Shown here one piece after another: positions 27,683 to 36,735 of a stretch of DNA of 64,000 nucleotides; within the stretch, counting starts at the first letter, position 1; each line of letters opens with the position of its first letter. The stretch spans positions 39,703 through 103,702 of the forward strand of contig JACRIY010000067.1 of the NCBI GenBank assembly GCA_016235805.1. The letters run 5' to 3'. This DNA comes from Rhodocyclales bacterium. GTDB lineage: Bacteria > Pseudomonadota > Gammaproteobacteria > Burkholderiales > Rhodocyclaceae. The notes under the pieces are model-generated. The model worked only from the letters and a program-made list of their open reading frames with translations, did no database searches and was not told where the DNA came from. The position numbers and the translations under genes are program-made.

Positions 27683-28600
27683 TCAGAAGCCGAGGCGGGA
27701 CAGCCATGAACGCGACCGGACGGCGTCCGGATCGGCCATCAGCGAGGCGTGCAGGGCGCGCGCATGCTGCGGCCGGCGCGGCGGGTCGAGGCGCAGGCAT
27801 TCGTCGATGGTGGTCAAGAGGCGCAGCGAATAATCGCGGCCCCAGCGCTGGCGGGCTGGCAGCAACTGGTCGTCGACCAGGCGCTCGTCGGCCGCCTGCG
27901 GCGCCGAACCGGCCAGCGCCGCGTAGATGCAGGCGCCGACCGCGTAGATGTCGGTCCACGGCCCCAGCGTGTACTTGCCGTGGTATTGCTCGGGCGCCGC
28001 ATAGCCCGGCGTGTACATCGCGCGCGGCTCGGGCGGGCCGATGTCGACCGCGTAGCGCGCGGCGCCGAAGTCGAGCAGCACCGGACTGCCGTCGGTACGC
28101 AACCAGATGTTGGCCGGCTTGATGTCGAGGTGCAGCAGGCCGCGTCCATGCACTTCGCCGAGGCCGTCGAGCACGCCGCAGAACATGCCGCGCATGAAGG
28201 CTTCGTCCATCCGACCGCGATGCTGGCGGATGTAGTCGCGCAGCGTCTGCCCGGTCTCGTAGCGCATCACCAGATAGACGGTTTCGTTGGCGCGGAAGAA
28301 ATTCAGCACCTGCACCACGTTGGGGTGCACGATGCCGGTCAGCGCACGACCTTCCTCGAAAAAGCACTTGAGGCCGAAGTTGAACTCCGCCTGGTATTCC
28401 GGCGGGATGACGGGAGCCAACTGGCCTTCGCCACGCAAGGCCAGCGCATTGGGCAGGTATTCCTTGATCGCCACCGGCGTGCCCTCGGCATCGTGGGCCA
28501 GATAGACGATGGAGAAGCCGCCGACCGAAAGCTGCCGCTCGATGCGATAGCCTTCCAGTTGGCAGCCGGGAGGAAGCGAGTGATTGTTCTGCGAGACCAC
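27683..28600 (-). CDS. Serine/threonine protein kinase
   Basis: This is a 305-residue Hanks-type kinase. Seen are the glycine loop LSVGGFSIVYLA, Lys in VAIKEYLP, the catalytic loop LLHLDIKPANIWL (HLD in place of HRD), metal-binding DFG in VLLDFGAAR, and APE in YAAPEQYHG. No transmembrane helix or sensor domain is visible, so it is probably cytoplasmic. The GTG start at 28600 precedes VSQNNHSLPPG. It is upstream of and probably co-transcribed with the PP2C gene. Confidence 0.93.
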   Translation of the reverse strand: MVSQNNHSLPPGCQLEGYRIERQLSVGGFSIVYLAHDAEGTPVAIKEYLPNALALRGEGQLAPVIPPEYQAEFNFGLKCFFEEGRALTGIVHPNVVQVLNFFRANETVYLVMRYETGQTLRDYIRQHRGRMDEAFMRGMFCGVLDGLGEVHGRGLLHLDIKPANIWLRTDGSPVLLDFGAARYAVDIGPPEPRAMYTPGYAAPEQYHGKYTLGPWTDIYAVGACIYAALAGSAPQAADERLVDDQLLPARQRWGRDYSLRLLTTIDECLRLDPPRRPQHARALHASLMADPDAVRSRSWLSRLGF

Positions 28601-28711
28601 GATGGGCTAGAAGCGCGTTGATATACTGCCCCAATTTTCCTTGTTCGCCCCCTCGCTGTAAACAACTGCTTTTGGCGCCGCGAACCGGCTCCGGAACGGA
28701 GACCCCCCACA

Positions 28712-29587
28712 ATGATCCACAGCATGACCGGCTATGCCGCCGCCAGCCGCGACCTGGGCACCGCGGTAATCAACCTCGAAATCAAGAGCGTCAATTCGCG
28801 CTACCTCGATATCGGCTTTCGCCTGAGCGAGGACCTGCGCTTCCTGGAGATGCCGCTGCGCGAAAAGATCACCGAGCGCATCGCGCGCGGCAAGATCGAA
28901 TGCCGCGGCTATCTGCAGGCACAGCCGGCTCAGGGGCATGCCACCCGCCAGCGCCTGCCCGATGCCGCGCTGCTGGCGGAACTGGGCAGCCTCAATGACG
29001 CGGTGCGCAAGGTCCTGCCGCAAGCTGCGCCGCTGTCGGTGGCGGAAGTGCTGCGCTGGCCCGGCGTGCTCGCCGACGACTCGCTGAGCGGCGAGCAGTT
29101 GCAGGCGGCGGCGCAGGAACTGTTCGCCACCCTGCTCGACGAATTCGTCGCCTCGCGCGAACGCGAGGGTGCCAAGCTGGCCGACGTGTTGAAAGACCGC
29201 GCGGCGCGCATGCGCGAGCGCGTGGCCGCCGCCGAACCCCTGCTGCCGGCCGCGCTGGCCGCCTACCGCGAGCGCCTGGCGACCAAGCTGCGCGAGGCCG
29301 TGGCCAACCTCGACGAGGAACGCATCCGCCAGGAAGTCGGCGTCTTCGCCGCCAAGATCGACGTCGCCGAGGAAATCGCGCGCCTGGTGACCCACCTCGA
29401 CGAACTCGACCGGGTACTGAAGAAGGGCGGCGCAGTCGGCAAGCGGCTGGATTTCCTGATGCAGGAACTCAACCGCGAGGCCAATACGCTGTCGTCCAAG
29501 TCGGTCTCGGCCGAAGTCACCGCCATCGCGCTCGACCTCAAGCTGCTGGTCGAGCAGATGCGCGAGCAGGTGCAGAACCTGGAATAG
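28712..29587 (+). CDS. yicC: YicC family endoribonuclease
   Basis: This 291-residue protein of the YicC family, shown in E. coli to be involved in RNA turnover, starts with the hallmark MIHSMTGYAAASRDLG. It continues with LEIKSVNSRYLDIGFRL and ends with RLDFLMQELNREANTLSSKS and VTAIALDLKLLVEQMREQVQN. It is divergent from the kinase gene. YicC usually neighbours gmk; here four small genes separate them. Confidence 0.93.
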   Translation: MIHSMTGYAAASRDLGTAVINLEIKSVNSRYLDIGFRLSEDLRFLEMPLREKITERIARGKIECRGYLQAQPAQGHATRQRLPDAALLAELGSLNDAVRKVLPQAAPLSVAEVLRWPGVLADDSLSGEQLQAAAQELFATLLDEFVASREREGAKLADVLKDRAARMRERVAAAEPLLPAALAAYRERLATKLREAVANLDEERIRQEVGVFAAKIDVAEEIARLVTHLDELDRVLKKGGAVGKRLDFLMQELNREANTLSSKSVSAEVTAIALDLKLLVEQMREQVQNLE

Positions 29588-29617
29588 GCGCCGGCGCCCG
29601 ACGTCGCGCCTGGAAAG

Positions 29618-29637
29618 TCGGCGCTGGCGACACGGCG
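29618..29637 (+). repeat. Short dispersed repeat R downstream of yicC
   Basis: A full match to the core, in the 63-base gap between yicC and the small Cys-rich gene. Confidence 0.75.
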
Positions 29638-29650
29638 ATTTCCCGTCCCC

Positions 29651-29971
29651 ATGGCGACCAGCCCAACTTTCATCGCCATCCATGCCGCAGCGCCGGCGAA
29701 GCCACCGCTTGGCGCCGCCTGCAACGGCTGCGGCGTCTGCTGCTGCGCGGTGCCCTGCCCGGTCAGCCGCGTCCTACTCGGGCATCGGCACGGCACCTGT
29801 CCTGCCCTGACCTGGCGGGACGGCGACCGGCGCTATGGTTGCGGCATGGTCGACCGACCGGCGGCGTTCCTGCGCTGGCTGCCCGCACGCTGGGAAGGGG
29901 TGGCCGGCCGACGCTTCGCGCGCTGGATCGCGGCCGGCATCGGCTGCGATTCGGATATCGAGCCAGAGTGA
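29651..29971 (+). CDS. Small Cys-rich protein (YkgJ-like cluster)
   Basis: This 106-residue protein has a dense cysteine cluster (CNGCGVCCCAVPCPVS, residues 24-39) and further Cys in GTCPAL, YGCGM and GIGCDSD. The arrangement resembles YkgJ-type proteins thought to bind zinc or an iron-sulfur cluster. The role is unknown. It lies between yicC and two minus-strand copper-related genes. Confidence 0.7.
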   Translation: MATSPTFIAIHAAAPAKPPLGAACNGCGVCCCAVPCPVSRVLLGHRHGTCPALTWRDGDRRYGCGMVDRPAAFLRWLPARWEGVAGRRFARWIAAGIGCDSDIEPE

Positions 29972-30028
29972 TCCGGATCACGGCGCGCGGGCCGGATCGG
30001 CGACGAAGCCGATCCGTGGCGGCGCGAC

Positions 30029-30517
30029 TCAATGCTTGTGCTGGTGGTCCATCTTTTCCGGCGCCGTGGCCGCGCTGGCAAGGGGTTTGGCCGGCGCCTT
30101 GACTTCGATGGTGGAACGCTTCTTGTCCTTGTCTTCGACGACCAGGGTCAGCGGAACGACGTCGCCCTCCTTCACCTGCTGCTTGAGGTCCATCAGCATT
30201 ACATGGTAGCCGCCCGGCTTGAGTTCGACGCTCTTGCCGGCGGGCAGGGCCAGGCCTTCGGAAAGGGCGCGCATCTTCATGACGTCCTTTTCCATCTTCA
30301 TCTCGTGCACTTCGACGACGCCGGCGACCGGCGATTTGGCCTCGATCAGGCGCGCGTCCTGCACCGAGGTGATTTGCATGAAGGCGCCAGTGGCCTTCTG
30401 CTGGGACACGGTGGCGCGCACCCAGGGATCCTTGACGGTGACCTGCGCCTGGGCGGGCAGGACGAAAGCGGCGGAGAGCAGGGCGGACAGGACGGTGGAA
30501 CGGACGATGCGATTCAT
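30029..30517 (-). CDS. Periplasmic copper chaperone PCu(A)C
   Basis: This 162-residue exported protein has a signal peptide (STVLSALLSAAFVLPAQA) and a PCu(A)C domain. The copper-binding set is visible as VHEMKMEKDVMKMR and GGYHVMLMDL (His and Met ligands). It delivers Cu(I) to the CuA site of cytochrome oxidase or scavenges periplasmic copper. The Lys/His-rich tail MDHQHKH may add metal binding. The DUF2946 gene 100 bases upstream is often linked to copper genes. Confidence 0.92.
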   Translation of the reverse strand: MNRIVRSTVLSALLSAAFVLPAQAQVTVKDPWVRATVSQQKATGAFMQITSVQDARLIEAKSPVAGVVEVHEMKMEKDVMKMRALSEGLALPAGKSVELKPGGYHVMLMDLKQQVKEGDVVPLTLVVEDKDKKRSTIEVKAPAKPLASAATAPEKMDHQHKH

Positions 30518-30616
30518 GGCGACTCCTTGCGATGGATTTTGTTCCGCACCAGGGTGCGGATCGGTTTGCGCGCGACGCGATTGTGACGCGGCGCGGACGA
30601 CGGGGCGATGCGGGAT

Positions 30617-31015
30617 TCAGGCCGTACCCGGCGGACCGCGCGGGGCGTGGAATGCCAGCGGAGCCGGCAGGCGCGGCGCAAACCGGCGCCAATCCTGCGT
30701 GGCGTGAAAAGTCGGCGCTGGCGCCACGGCGGAGCCGTGGCCCGCTGCCAGCAGCGGAGCACCGGCCGCGCACAGCGTGCAGCAATCGTGGAACTCGCCG
30801 GCCGGCGACTTGCCGCCGGATTGCCCGAGGTCCAGCCTGACCACGCCGTGGCTGGTGCACAGTTCGGTGACAAAGCCGCCCTTGCCGCCCTGCGCCGCCG
30901 CGGCACGCGCCATGGCGCTGCCTGCCACCAGATGCAGCGCCATGGCCAGCAGGCCAAGCGCCAGCAGCATGACGGGGCGGCCTCGAATCGGAAGTGGAAG
31001 GTCGGAATTGCGCAT
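30617..31015 (-). CDS. DUF2946-like protein
   Basis: This 132-residue protein has an N-terminal hydrophobic segment (VMLLALGLLAMALHLVAGSA) and a Cys/His pattern (LCTSHG, HDCCTLC) typical of DUF2946. Members often sit near TonB-dependent copper receptors or PCu(A)C genes, so copper handling is plausible. The C-terminal part contains a copy of repeat R read as SAVAPAPTF. Confidence 0.7.
   Translation of the reverse strand: MRNSDLPLPIRGRPVMLLALGLLAMALHLVAGSAMARAAAAQGGKGGFVTELCTSHGVVRLDLGQSGGKSPAGEFHDCCTLCAAGAPLLAAGHGSAVAPAPTFHATQDWRRFAPRLPAPLAFHAPRGPPGTA
30712..30731 (+). repeat. Short dispersed repeat R, copy inside the DUF2946 gene
   Basis: A full match to the core; read on the minus strand it encodes AVAPAPT in frame. 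Confidence 0.7.
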
Positions 31016-31079
31016 GGGCCGCGTATACTAATGCATCGATTTCCCTTGCAACCTTGACCCATCTCAAGCACCGCCATCC

Positions 31080-31697
31080 ATGATTTCCGGAACACTTTTC
31101 ATCGTCTCGGCGCCCTCCGGCGCCGGCAAGACCACGCTGGTGGGACGCCTGCTGCAGGACGATCCTCAGGTACGGCACTCGGTCTCCTTCACCACCCGCG
31201 CACCGCGCCCGGGCGAGCAGGACGGCCGCGAGTACAACTTCATCGACGTGCAGCGCTTCCTCGGCATGCGCGAGCGCGGCGAGTTCGCCGAATGGGCGGA
31301 AGTGCACGACAACTTCTACGGCACCTCGCGCACCTGGCTCGAACAGCGCATGAAGGAAGGCTGCGACATGATGCTGGAGATCGACTGGCAGGGCGCGCAG
31401 CAGATGCGCCGCCAGTTTCCCGAAGCCGTCAGCATATTCATCCTGCCGCCGTCAATCGCCGAACTGGAGCGCCGCTTGCGCGGCCGCGGCGCCGATAGTG
31501 AAGACGTCATAGCGCGCCGCGTGGCCGGCGCCCTGGGCGAAATGCGTCACGTAGCCGAGTTCGATTTTGTTATAATCAACAATGACTTGGATATTGCGCT
31601 CGGCGAACTCAAAGCCGCCGTGTGCGCTTCGCGTCTGCGCTTCCCGCGTCAGCGCGCACGTCTCCCCGACGTATTCCGCTTTTTAGAACAGGACTGA
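31080..31697 (+). CDS. gmk: Guanylate kinase
   Basis: This 205-residue enzyme phosphorylates GMP to GDP. The P-loop is [12 protein letters not shown], and GMP-binding segments [19 protein letters not shown] and [14 protein letters not shown] are intact. It leads gmk-rpoZ-spoT-DUF3460, linking GTP supply, RNA polymerase omega and (p)ppGpp metabolism. Confidence 0.97.
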   Translation: MISGTLFIVSAPSGAGKTTLVGRLLQDDPQVRHSVSFTTRAPRPGEQDGREYNFIDVQRFLGMRERGEFAEWAEVHDNFYGTSRTWLEQRMKEGCDMMLEIDWQGAQQMRRQFPEAVSIFILPPSIAELERRLRGRGADSEDVIARRVAGALGEMRHVAEFDFVIINNDLDIALGELKAAVCASRLRFPRQRARLPDVFRFLEQD

Positions 31698-31701
31698 AAC
31701 C

Positions 31702-31908
31702 ATGGCCCGTGTCACCATCGACGATTGCATCAAACTCATTCCCAACCGTTTCCAGCTGACCCTGGCGGCAACCTACCGCGCGCGCCAATTGACGCTGGGC
31801 AACACGCCCCAGGTCGATCCGGGCCGCGACAAGCCGACCGTGATCGCCCTGCGCGAGATCGCCGCCGGCAAGGTCGGCGTCGAAATCCTGACCCGCAGCA
31901 ACACCTGA
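31702..31908 (+). CDS. rpoZ: RNA polymerase omega subunit
   Basis: This 68-residue omega subunit has the conserved start [28 protein letters not shown] and the [10 protein letters not shown] segment. It helps assemble RNA polymerase and forms part of a ppGpp-binding site. It starts five bases after gmk. Confidence 0.96.
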   Translation: MARVTIDDCIKLIPNRFQLTLAATYRARQLTLGNTPQVDPGRDKPTVIALREIAAGKVGVEILTRSNT

Positions 31909-31931
31909 GCAACATGCGAACGGGGTGAATC

Positions 31932-34199
31932 GTGACGGCGGCGCAGGTTCCACTCCGGCCACATCCCGTTTCGCCCCTGATGGACCCCGGCGTGGTGCCG
32001 GGGGCGCTCGACGAACCGCCGCTGATTTCGGCGGACATGCATCCTCCGGTCGACCTGGCCGAGGATCTGGAGCGCTTCAACAGCCGGCTCGCCACCTACC
32101 TCAAGCCTGAAGACATCGCCCGCGTCGGCGCCGCCTATGTCTTTTCCGATGCGGCGCATCGCGGCCAGATGCGCGTCAGCGGCGGCCCCTACATCACGCA
32201 TCCGCTGGCCGTGGCGGAAACCCTCGCGGGATGGCACCTCGACCCGCATGCGCTGATGGCGGCGCTGTTGCACGATGTGATGGAAGACACATCGATCACC
32301 AAGGAGCAGATCGCCGAGCGCTTCGGCAATGTCGCCGCAGAACTGGTCGACGGCGTCTCCAAGCTCGACCGCATCGAACACCAGAGCTTCGAAGAAGCCC
32401 AGGCGGAAAACTTCCGCAAGATGCTGCTGGCGATGGCACGCGACGTGCGCGTGATCCTGATCAAGCTGGCCGACCGCCTGCACAACATGCAGACGCTGGA
32501 CGCCATGCGGCCCGAGAAGCGGCGCCGCATCGCACGCGAAACCCTCGATATCTACGCCCCGATCGCCAACCGGCTCGGCCTCAACGCGCTGTATCGCGAA
32601 CTGCAGGAGCTGGCCTTCCGCCATGCCCATCCGCTGCGCTACCGGGTGCTGGCCAAGGCGGTTAAGGGCGCGCGCGGCAACCGCCGCGAAGTGGTTGGCC
32701 GTATCCTCGACGCCATTCGCCAGGCGCTGCCGGCCGCCGGCATCGACGCCGACGTCATGGGTCGGGAAAAGCACCTGTACGGCATCTACCGCAAGATGCG
32801 CGACAAGCGACTTTCCTTCTCGCAGGTGCTGGACATCTACGGCTTTCGCATCATCGTCAAGGATCGCCCCACCTGCTACCTCGCTCTGGGCGCCTTGCAT
32901 GCGCTGTACCAGCCGGTGCCGGGGAAGTTCAAGGACTACATCGCGATCCCCAAGGCGAACGGCTACCAGTCCCTGCACACCACGCTGATCGGGCCTTTCG
33001 GCACCCCGGTGGAAATCCAGATCCGCGATGCCGACATGCACCATGTCGCCGAATCCGGCGTCGCCTCGCACTGGCTGTACAAGGACGAAACGGCGCTCGA
33101 CCAGTTGCAGAAGAAGACCCACAAGTGGCTGCAGTCGCTGGTCGAACTGCAATCGACCAGCGGCGACTCCTCGGAATTCCTCGAACACGTCAAGGTAGAC
33201 CTGTTCCCCAGCGAAGTCTATGTGTTCAGCCCCCGCGGCAAGATCTTCGCCCTGCCGCGCGGCTCGACCCCGGTCGACCTGGCCTACGCTGTGCATACCG
33301 ACATCGGCGACCGCTGCGTCGCCTGCCGCATCAATTTCGAAACCATGCCGCTGCGCACCGAACTGCGCAACGGCGACCGCGTCGAGATCGTCACCGCGCC
33401 CAACGCCGCGCCCAATCCGGCCTGGCTGGGCTACGTCAAGAGCGCGCGGGCGCGCTCCAAGATCCGCCACTTCCTCAACACCAAGCAGGCCGAGGAATCC
33501 GCCGCCCTGGGAGAACGCCTGCTGTCGCACGCCCTGCGCGACCTCGGCCTGGCGCTGGCCAAACTGCCGGCGCAGGCCTGGGATCGCTTCAAGCGCGCCT
33601 CGGGCGCCCGTTCGCAGAAGGCCGTGCTGGCCGAGATCGGGCTGGGCAAGCGCCTGCCGGCCATCGTCGCGCGGCGCCTGGCCGAAGGCGTCGACACCAG
33701 CGCGGCGAACGCCGGCGCCGAGGGACGCGGCAAGCAGGCGATCCTGATCCACGGTCCGGAAGGCGTGGCGGTCAAGCTCGGCAACTGCTGCCGCCCCATC
33801 CCCGGCGACCCGATCGTCGGCCTGATCCGCAAGGGGCAGGGCCTGGTGGTGCATACCCACGACTGCACGGCGATCGCCAAGCTGCGCAGCGAGCGCGGCA
33901 ACTGGGTGGACGTCGAATGGGAGCCGGACATCAAGGGCATGTTCGAAGCGAGCATTCGCGTCATCGCCAAGAACGTGCGCGGCGTGCTCGCCCGGATCGC
34001 CGCCGGCATGGCCGAAGCCGGCTCCAATATCGTCAATATCAGCATGGACGACGACAGCGGCGAAGCCACCACCTTGTTCTTCACCCTGCAGGTCACCGAT
34101 CGAATCCACCTCGCCCGCATCCTGCGCTCGCTCCGGCGCGTGCCGGAAGTGGTGCGCATCACCCGTTATGTCGATGTAAAACCCAGAAAGGAAAACTGA
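31932..34199 (+). CDS. spoT: Bifunctional (p)ppGpp synthase/hydrolase SpoT/RelA
   Basis: This 755-residue RSH protein has, in order: an HD hydrolase domain (YITHPLAVAETLAG, HDVMEDT, ILIKLADRLHNMQTL), a synthetase domain (YGFRIIVKDRPTCYLALGALH, KDYIAIPKANGYQSLHT, GTPVEIQIR), a TGS domain (VYVFSPRGKIFALPRG), a helical region, a zinc-finger/CC domain (GNCCRPIPGDPIVG) and a C-terminal ACT domain. Conserved hydrolase and synthetase residues look intact, so both activities are expected. The GTG start is 23 bases after rpoZ. Confidence 0.97.
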   Translation: MTAAQVPLRPHPVSPLMDPGVVPGALDEPPLISADMHPPVDLAEDLERFNSRLATYLKPEDIARVGAAYVFSDAAHRGQMRVSGGPYITHPLAVAETLAGWHLDPHALMAALLHDVMEDTSITKEQIAERFGNVAAELVDGVSKLDRIEHQSFEEAQAENFRKMLLAMARDVRVILIKLADRLHNMQTLDAMRPEKRRRIARETLDIYAPIANRLGLNALYRELQELAFRHAHPLRYRVLAKAVKGARGNRREVVGRILDAIRQALPAAGIDADVMGREKHLYGIYRKMRDKRLSFSQVLDIYGFRIIVKDRPTCYLALGALHALYQPVPGKFKDYIAIPKANGYQSLHTTLIGPFGTPVEIQIRDADMHHVAESGVASHWLYKDETALDQLQKKTHKWLQSLVELQSTSGDSSEFLEHVKVDLFPSEVYVFSPRGKIFALPRGSTPVDLAYAVHTDIGDRCVACRINFETMPLRTELRNGDRVEIVTAPNAAPNPAWLGYVKSARARSKIRHFLNTKQAEESAALGERLLSHALRDLGLALAKLPAQAWDRFKRASGARSQKAVLAEIGLGKRLPAIVARRLAEGVDTSAANAGAEGRGKQAILIHGPEGVAVKLGNCCRPIPGDPIVGLIRKGQGLVVHTHDCTAIAKLRSERGNWVDVEWEPDIKGMFEASIRVIAKNVRGVLARIAAGMAEAGSNIVNISMDDDSGEATTLFFTLQVTDRIHLARILRSLRRVPEVVRITRYVDVKPRKEN

Positions 34200-34387
34200 T
34201 GGCACTCTATGAATCCGAGCACACCAAGTTCATGCGCGAATGGATGCAGAAGCATCCCGAGGAAAAGGCCGAGCAGCAGAAAGGGCGCGCCCTCTGGTGG
34301 GACAAGGTGCCGCAGTCGCTGGACACGATGAAGGAAAAGATCGCAGCGAAGGTGCCGAGCAAGGCGTATTACTACGACGCCAACTGA
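34199..34387 (+). CDS. DUF3460 family protein
   Basis: This 62-residue protein starts MALYESEHTKFMREWMQKHP, continues QQKGRALWWDKVPQ and ends YYYDAN. It resembles DUF3460, a small family typical of betaproteobacteria. The start overlaps the spoT stop by one base (TGATG), pointing to translational coupling. The function is unknown. Confidence 0.85.
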   Translation: MALYESEHTKFMREWMQKHPEEKAEQQKGRALWWDKVPQSLDTMKEKIAAKVPSKAYYYDAN

Positions 34388-34436
34388 GGGCCGGTTTCCC
34401 CGCCGAACCTCGGGCAAGGGTATTCGTCCGCAGAAG

Positions 34437-34456
34437 TCGGCGCTGGCGGAACGGCA
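34437..34456 (+). repeat. Short dispersed repeat R before the spoT/mtrB terminator
   Basis: TCGGCGCTGGCGGAACGGCA, one mismatch at the last base of the core. Confidence 0.65.
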
Positions 34457-34510
34457 GCGGGTGGGGCGACATCCCGATTCGACTCGCACTTCCGGCTGAA
34501 AATACAAAAG

Positions 34511-34549
34511 AAAGAGGCGGAACCCGTTACTGCAGGTTCCGCCTCTTTT
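34511..34549. terminator. Bidirectional Rho-independent terminator
   Basis: AAAGAGGCGGAACC (34511-34524) pairs over 14 bases with GGTTCCGCCTCTTT around a ten-base loop. It is followed by T residues on the plus strand, and on the minus strand the stem is followed by CTTTTGTATT. It separates the convergent spoT/DUF3460 transcript from the mtrAB transcript. Confidence 0.9.
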
Positions 34550-34583
34550 GCGTCGGGTCCAGCCCGGATTCTGCTAAGCCAAA

Positions 34584-36716
34584 TTACTGGAACTTGTAGA
34601 TGTAGCGGGCTCCAAGGAAATTGGACGACTGATTCTGGTTGCTGGTAACGGTGGTGCCATCGGTCGCCGTACCGAAGACGAACGGTCCGCCGCCGGCGAA
34701 CTGCCAGGTCCAGTCGTTGGTCTTCCAGCGCTCGTGGATGAAGTCGAAGCGCAGTTCGGTGTTCTTGTCCATCACGTAGTTGGCGAACAGGCTCAGCTTG
34801 GTCAGCGCATTCTCGATGTCCGGCATGTTGGCAGACATGTTCGCCGTCTGCGCCGCCGTCAGCGCCTGGTTGTAGCGGCTGTTGTTGCGGATCCGCTGCA
34901 GGTCGGCACCAAACGCGATATCGCTGGTCAGGTCACCGCGCACGCCGATGCCGAGCGATTTGCCGGCATCCTCGAGGTTGCTGTTCTTGATCGAAGGGCC
35001 CGCCGCGGCGCGATTGTTCAACTGGCTTGCCTTGTTGTGGTCATACGAATACCAGGCATTGGCGCGCCAGTTGTCGCTCAGCTTGTAGGTGGCATCAATG
35101 CCGTACAAGTGGGCGATGCCGGACTTCAGGCCGAAGCCGCGGCCGTTGTCCGGATAGATGTCCTTGGCATGGGCGACGTTGGCCTGGATCGAAAGGGCTT
35201 CGATGGGCGACCAGTCGATCGCCATGCGCACCTTGTCGCGCTGGCGGTCGGCGATGTTGATCGGATTGGCGAGGTCGGGCTCGACTCCCCCCGGGCCGGT
35301 CCCTGCCAATACGTAGGTCGATCCCTTCCTGTCACCGGTCAGGTAGGACAGGGAGCCATTGACAGTATCCGAGAGCGAACGGCGCAGTTCCAGGCGCAGC
35401 GTGGTTTCGTCCAGGCGTGCGCGCCAGGGCACGACACGCTGGTTGTCGAGCCCGCCAGCACCCAGCGCATTCGACACCGGTACGGTACGGTCCTGCTTGA
35501 CGTCCTCGACCCCCGCGGTGACGCTGTAACCGTCGGGCAGGCGATAGGTACCCTCCAGCTTGGCGGTCAGGGTCTTGTAGGACAGCGGAGTATTGTCGGT
35601 ACACTGGTTCGCCCCGGGCGGAGTGATACAGGTTCCGGCGCCGCCCTGAACAAAACGATTGACCGGAGTGGCATCGTCCATGTTGTGGTACCGCAGGTTG
35701 GCGACCAGCGAGAGTTCGCTGATCGGCCGCGAAGTCAATCCGAACTGAACCAGCGTGGTATTGATCGCGCCGCTCAGGGTTTCCGGCGATCCGGCGAAAG
35801 ACAGCGTCGGCACGTCCTTCATCGGCAGGTGCTGGCTCTGGGTGGCGTGGGTGTACTCGACCTTGAAGGTTCCGCGCGTGCTCGGTGTGAAGTTGTAGCC
35901 GCCGTTGAGGAACAGCTTGTGGGCCTGGTTGTCGAGCGGCAGCGAGAGGTAGGTCGTGTTGGCGACCGTCACCGCTGCGCCCGACGTGATGGCCGTCACC
36001 ATCGAGTGGCTGTTGTCGTACCAGCTACCGTAATAGCCGCCGGACAACTGGAATGCCTTGGTGTTGTAGTTCAGGGTCACTTCCAGCTGGCGCGTGACGC
36101 TGTCGATCGGCTCCGCGAGGAATTCCACCGCCGAGCCGCGGCTCCAGTTGCGAGTGCCCTTCTTGTCCTCGTTCTTGAAACTGACGTTCAGGTTCAGATC
36201 AGGCGTCAAGCTTTTGTAGAAGCCGAGGCCTACCAGGTCGCGCTCGGTGCTCATTTTCACCGTCTGCAGCGGTCCGGGATTGGCGGGCACGATGTTGATC
36301 ACGTTGGCCGTGGTGCCGATGCCCTGCAGGCGGGTGGTAAAGGTCAGCGGATCCTCGCGCAGAGTGCGGCTGTACTCGAAGCTGGCGCCGATGTCGCCCT
36401 GGCGCAGGTATTCGACCTTGAGGTCGCGGTTTTCCAGCCCCAGGTTGTTCGCCTTCAGTGTCCACCAGGTGCCGGTGACGTCGTCGCGCATCACCACGTC
36501 GGCATCGAACAAGCCGTAGGCGCGGCCCTTGCGCATGCCGTCGTAGATGCCCTGCTGGTCGCGGGGGCCGGACCAGTTGCCGAGTCCTACCGACACGCTG
36601 CTGTCGGGCTTGATCATCTGGTTGATCTGGGCGTCATCCGCCAGCGCGGTGCCGAAGACCGCCATCAGGGCCGTCGAAAGCGCGGTCAGCCTGAAGACAT
36701 GTTGCGTCGTTTTCAT
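34584..36716 (-). CDS. MtrB/PioB-type decaheme-associated outer-membrane beta-barrel
   Basis: This 710-residue protein has a signal peptide (TALSTALMAVFGTALA) and a long run of alternating amphipathic strands ending in YIYKFQ, typical of a large barrel. Segments such as SVSVGLGNWSGPRDQQGIYD and the DKNTELRFDFIHERW strand fit the MtrB/PioB family. Such barrels hold a decaheme cytochrome and form an electron conduit through the outer membrane. The N-terminal CxxC of Shewanella MtrB is absent. It lies 19 bases downstream of the decaheme cytochrome gene. Confidence 0.9.
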   Translation of the reverse strand: MKTTQHVFRLTALSTALMAVFGTALADDAQINQMIKPDSSVSVGLGNWSGPRDQQGIYDGMRKGRAYGLFDADVVMRDDVTGTWWTLKANNLGLENRDLKVEYLRQGDIGASFEYSRTLREDPLTFTTRLQGIGTTANVINIVPANPGPLQTVKMSTERDLVGLGFYKSLTPDLNLNVSFKNEDKKGTRNWSRGSAVEFLAEPIDSVTRQLEVTLNYNTKAFQLSGGYYGSWYDNSHSMVTAITSGAAVTVANTTYLSLPLDNQAHKLFLNGGYNFTPSTRGTFKVEYTHATQSQHLPMKDVPTLSFAGSPETLSGAINTTLVQFGLTSRPISELSLVANLRYHNMDDATPVNRFVQGGAGTCITPPGANQCTDNTPLSYKTLTAKLEGTYRLPDGYSVTAGVEDVKQDRTVPVSNALGAGGLDNQRVVPWRARLDETTLRLELRRSLSDTVNGSLSYLTGDRKGSTYVLAGTGPGGVEPDLANPINIADRQRDKVRMAIDWSPIEALSIQANVAHAKDIYPDNGRGFGLKSGIAHLYGIDATYKLSDNWRANAWYSYDHNKASQLNNRAAAGPSIKNSNLEDAGKSLGIGVRGDLTSDIAFGADLQRIRNNSRYNQALTAAQTANMSANMPDIENALTKLSLFANYVMDKNTELRFDFIHERWKTNDWTWQFAGGGPFVFGTATDGTTVTSNQNQSSNFLGARYIYKFQ

Positions 36717-36735
36717 TGTTCTCTTCCCCTTTCGA

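Noticed and set aside
31773..34205. 810-residue open frame antisense to spoT
   Set aside because: A shadow of spoT; no family features, and it would overlap three well-supported genes.
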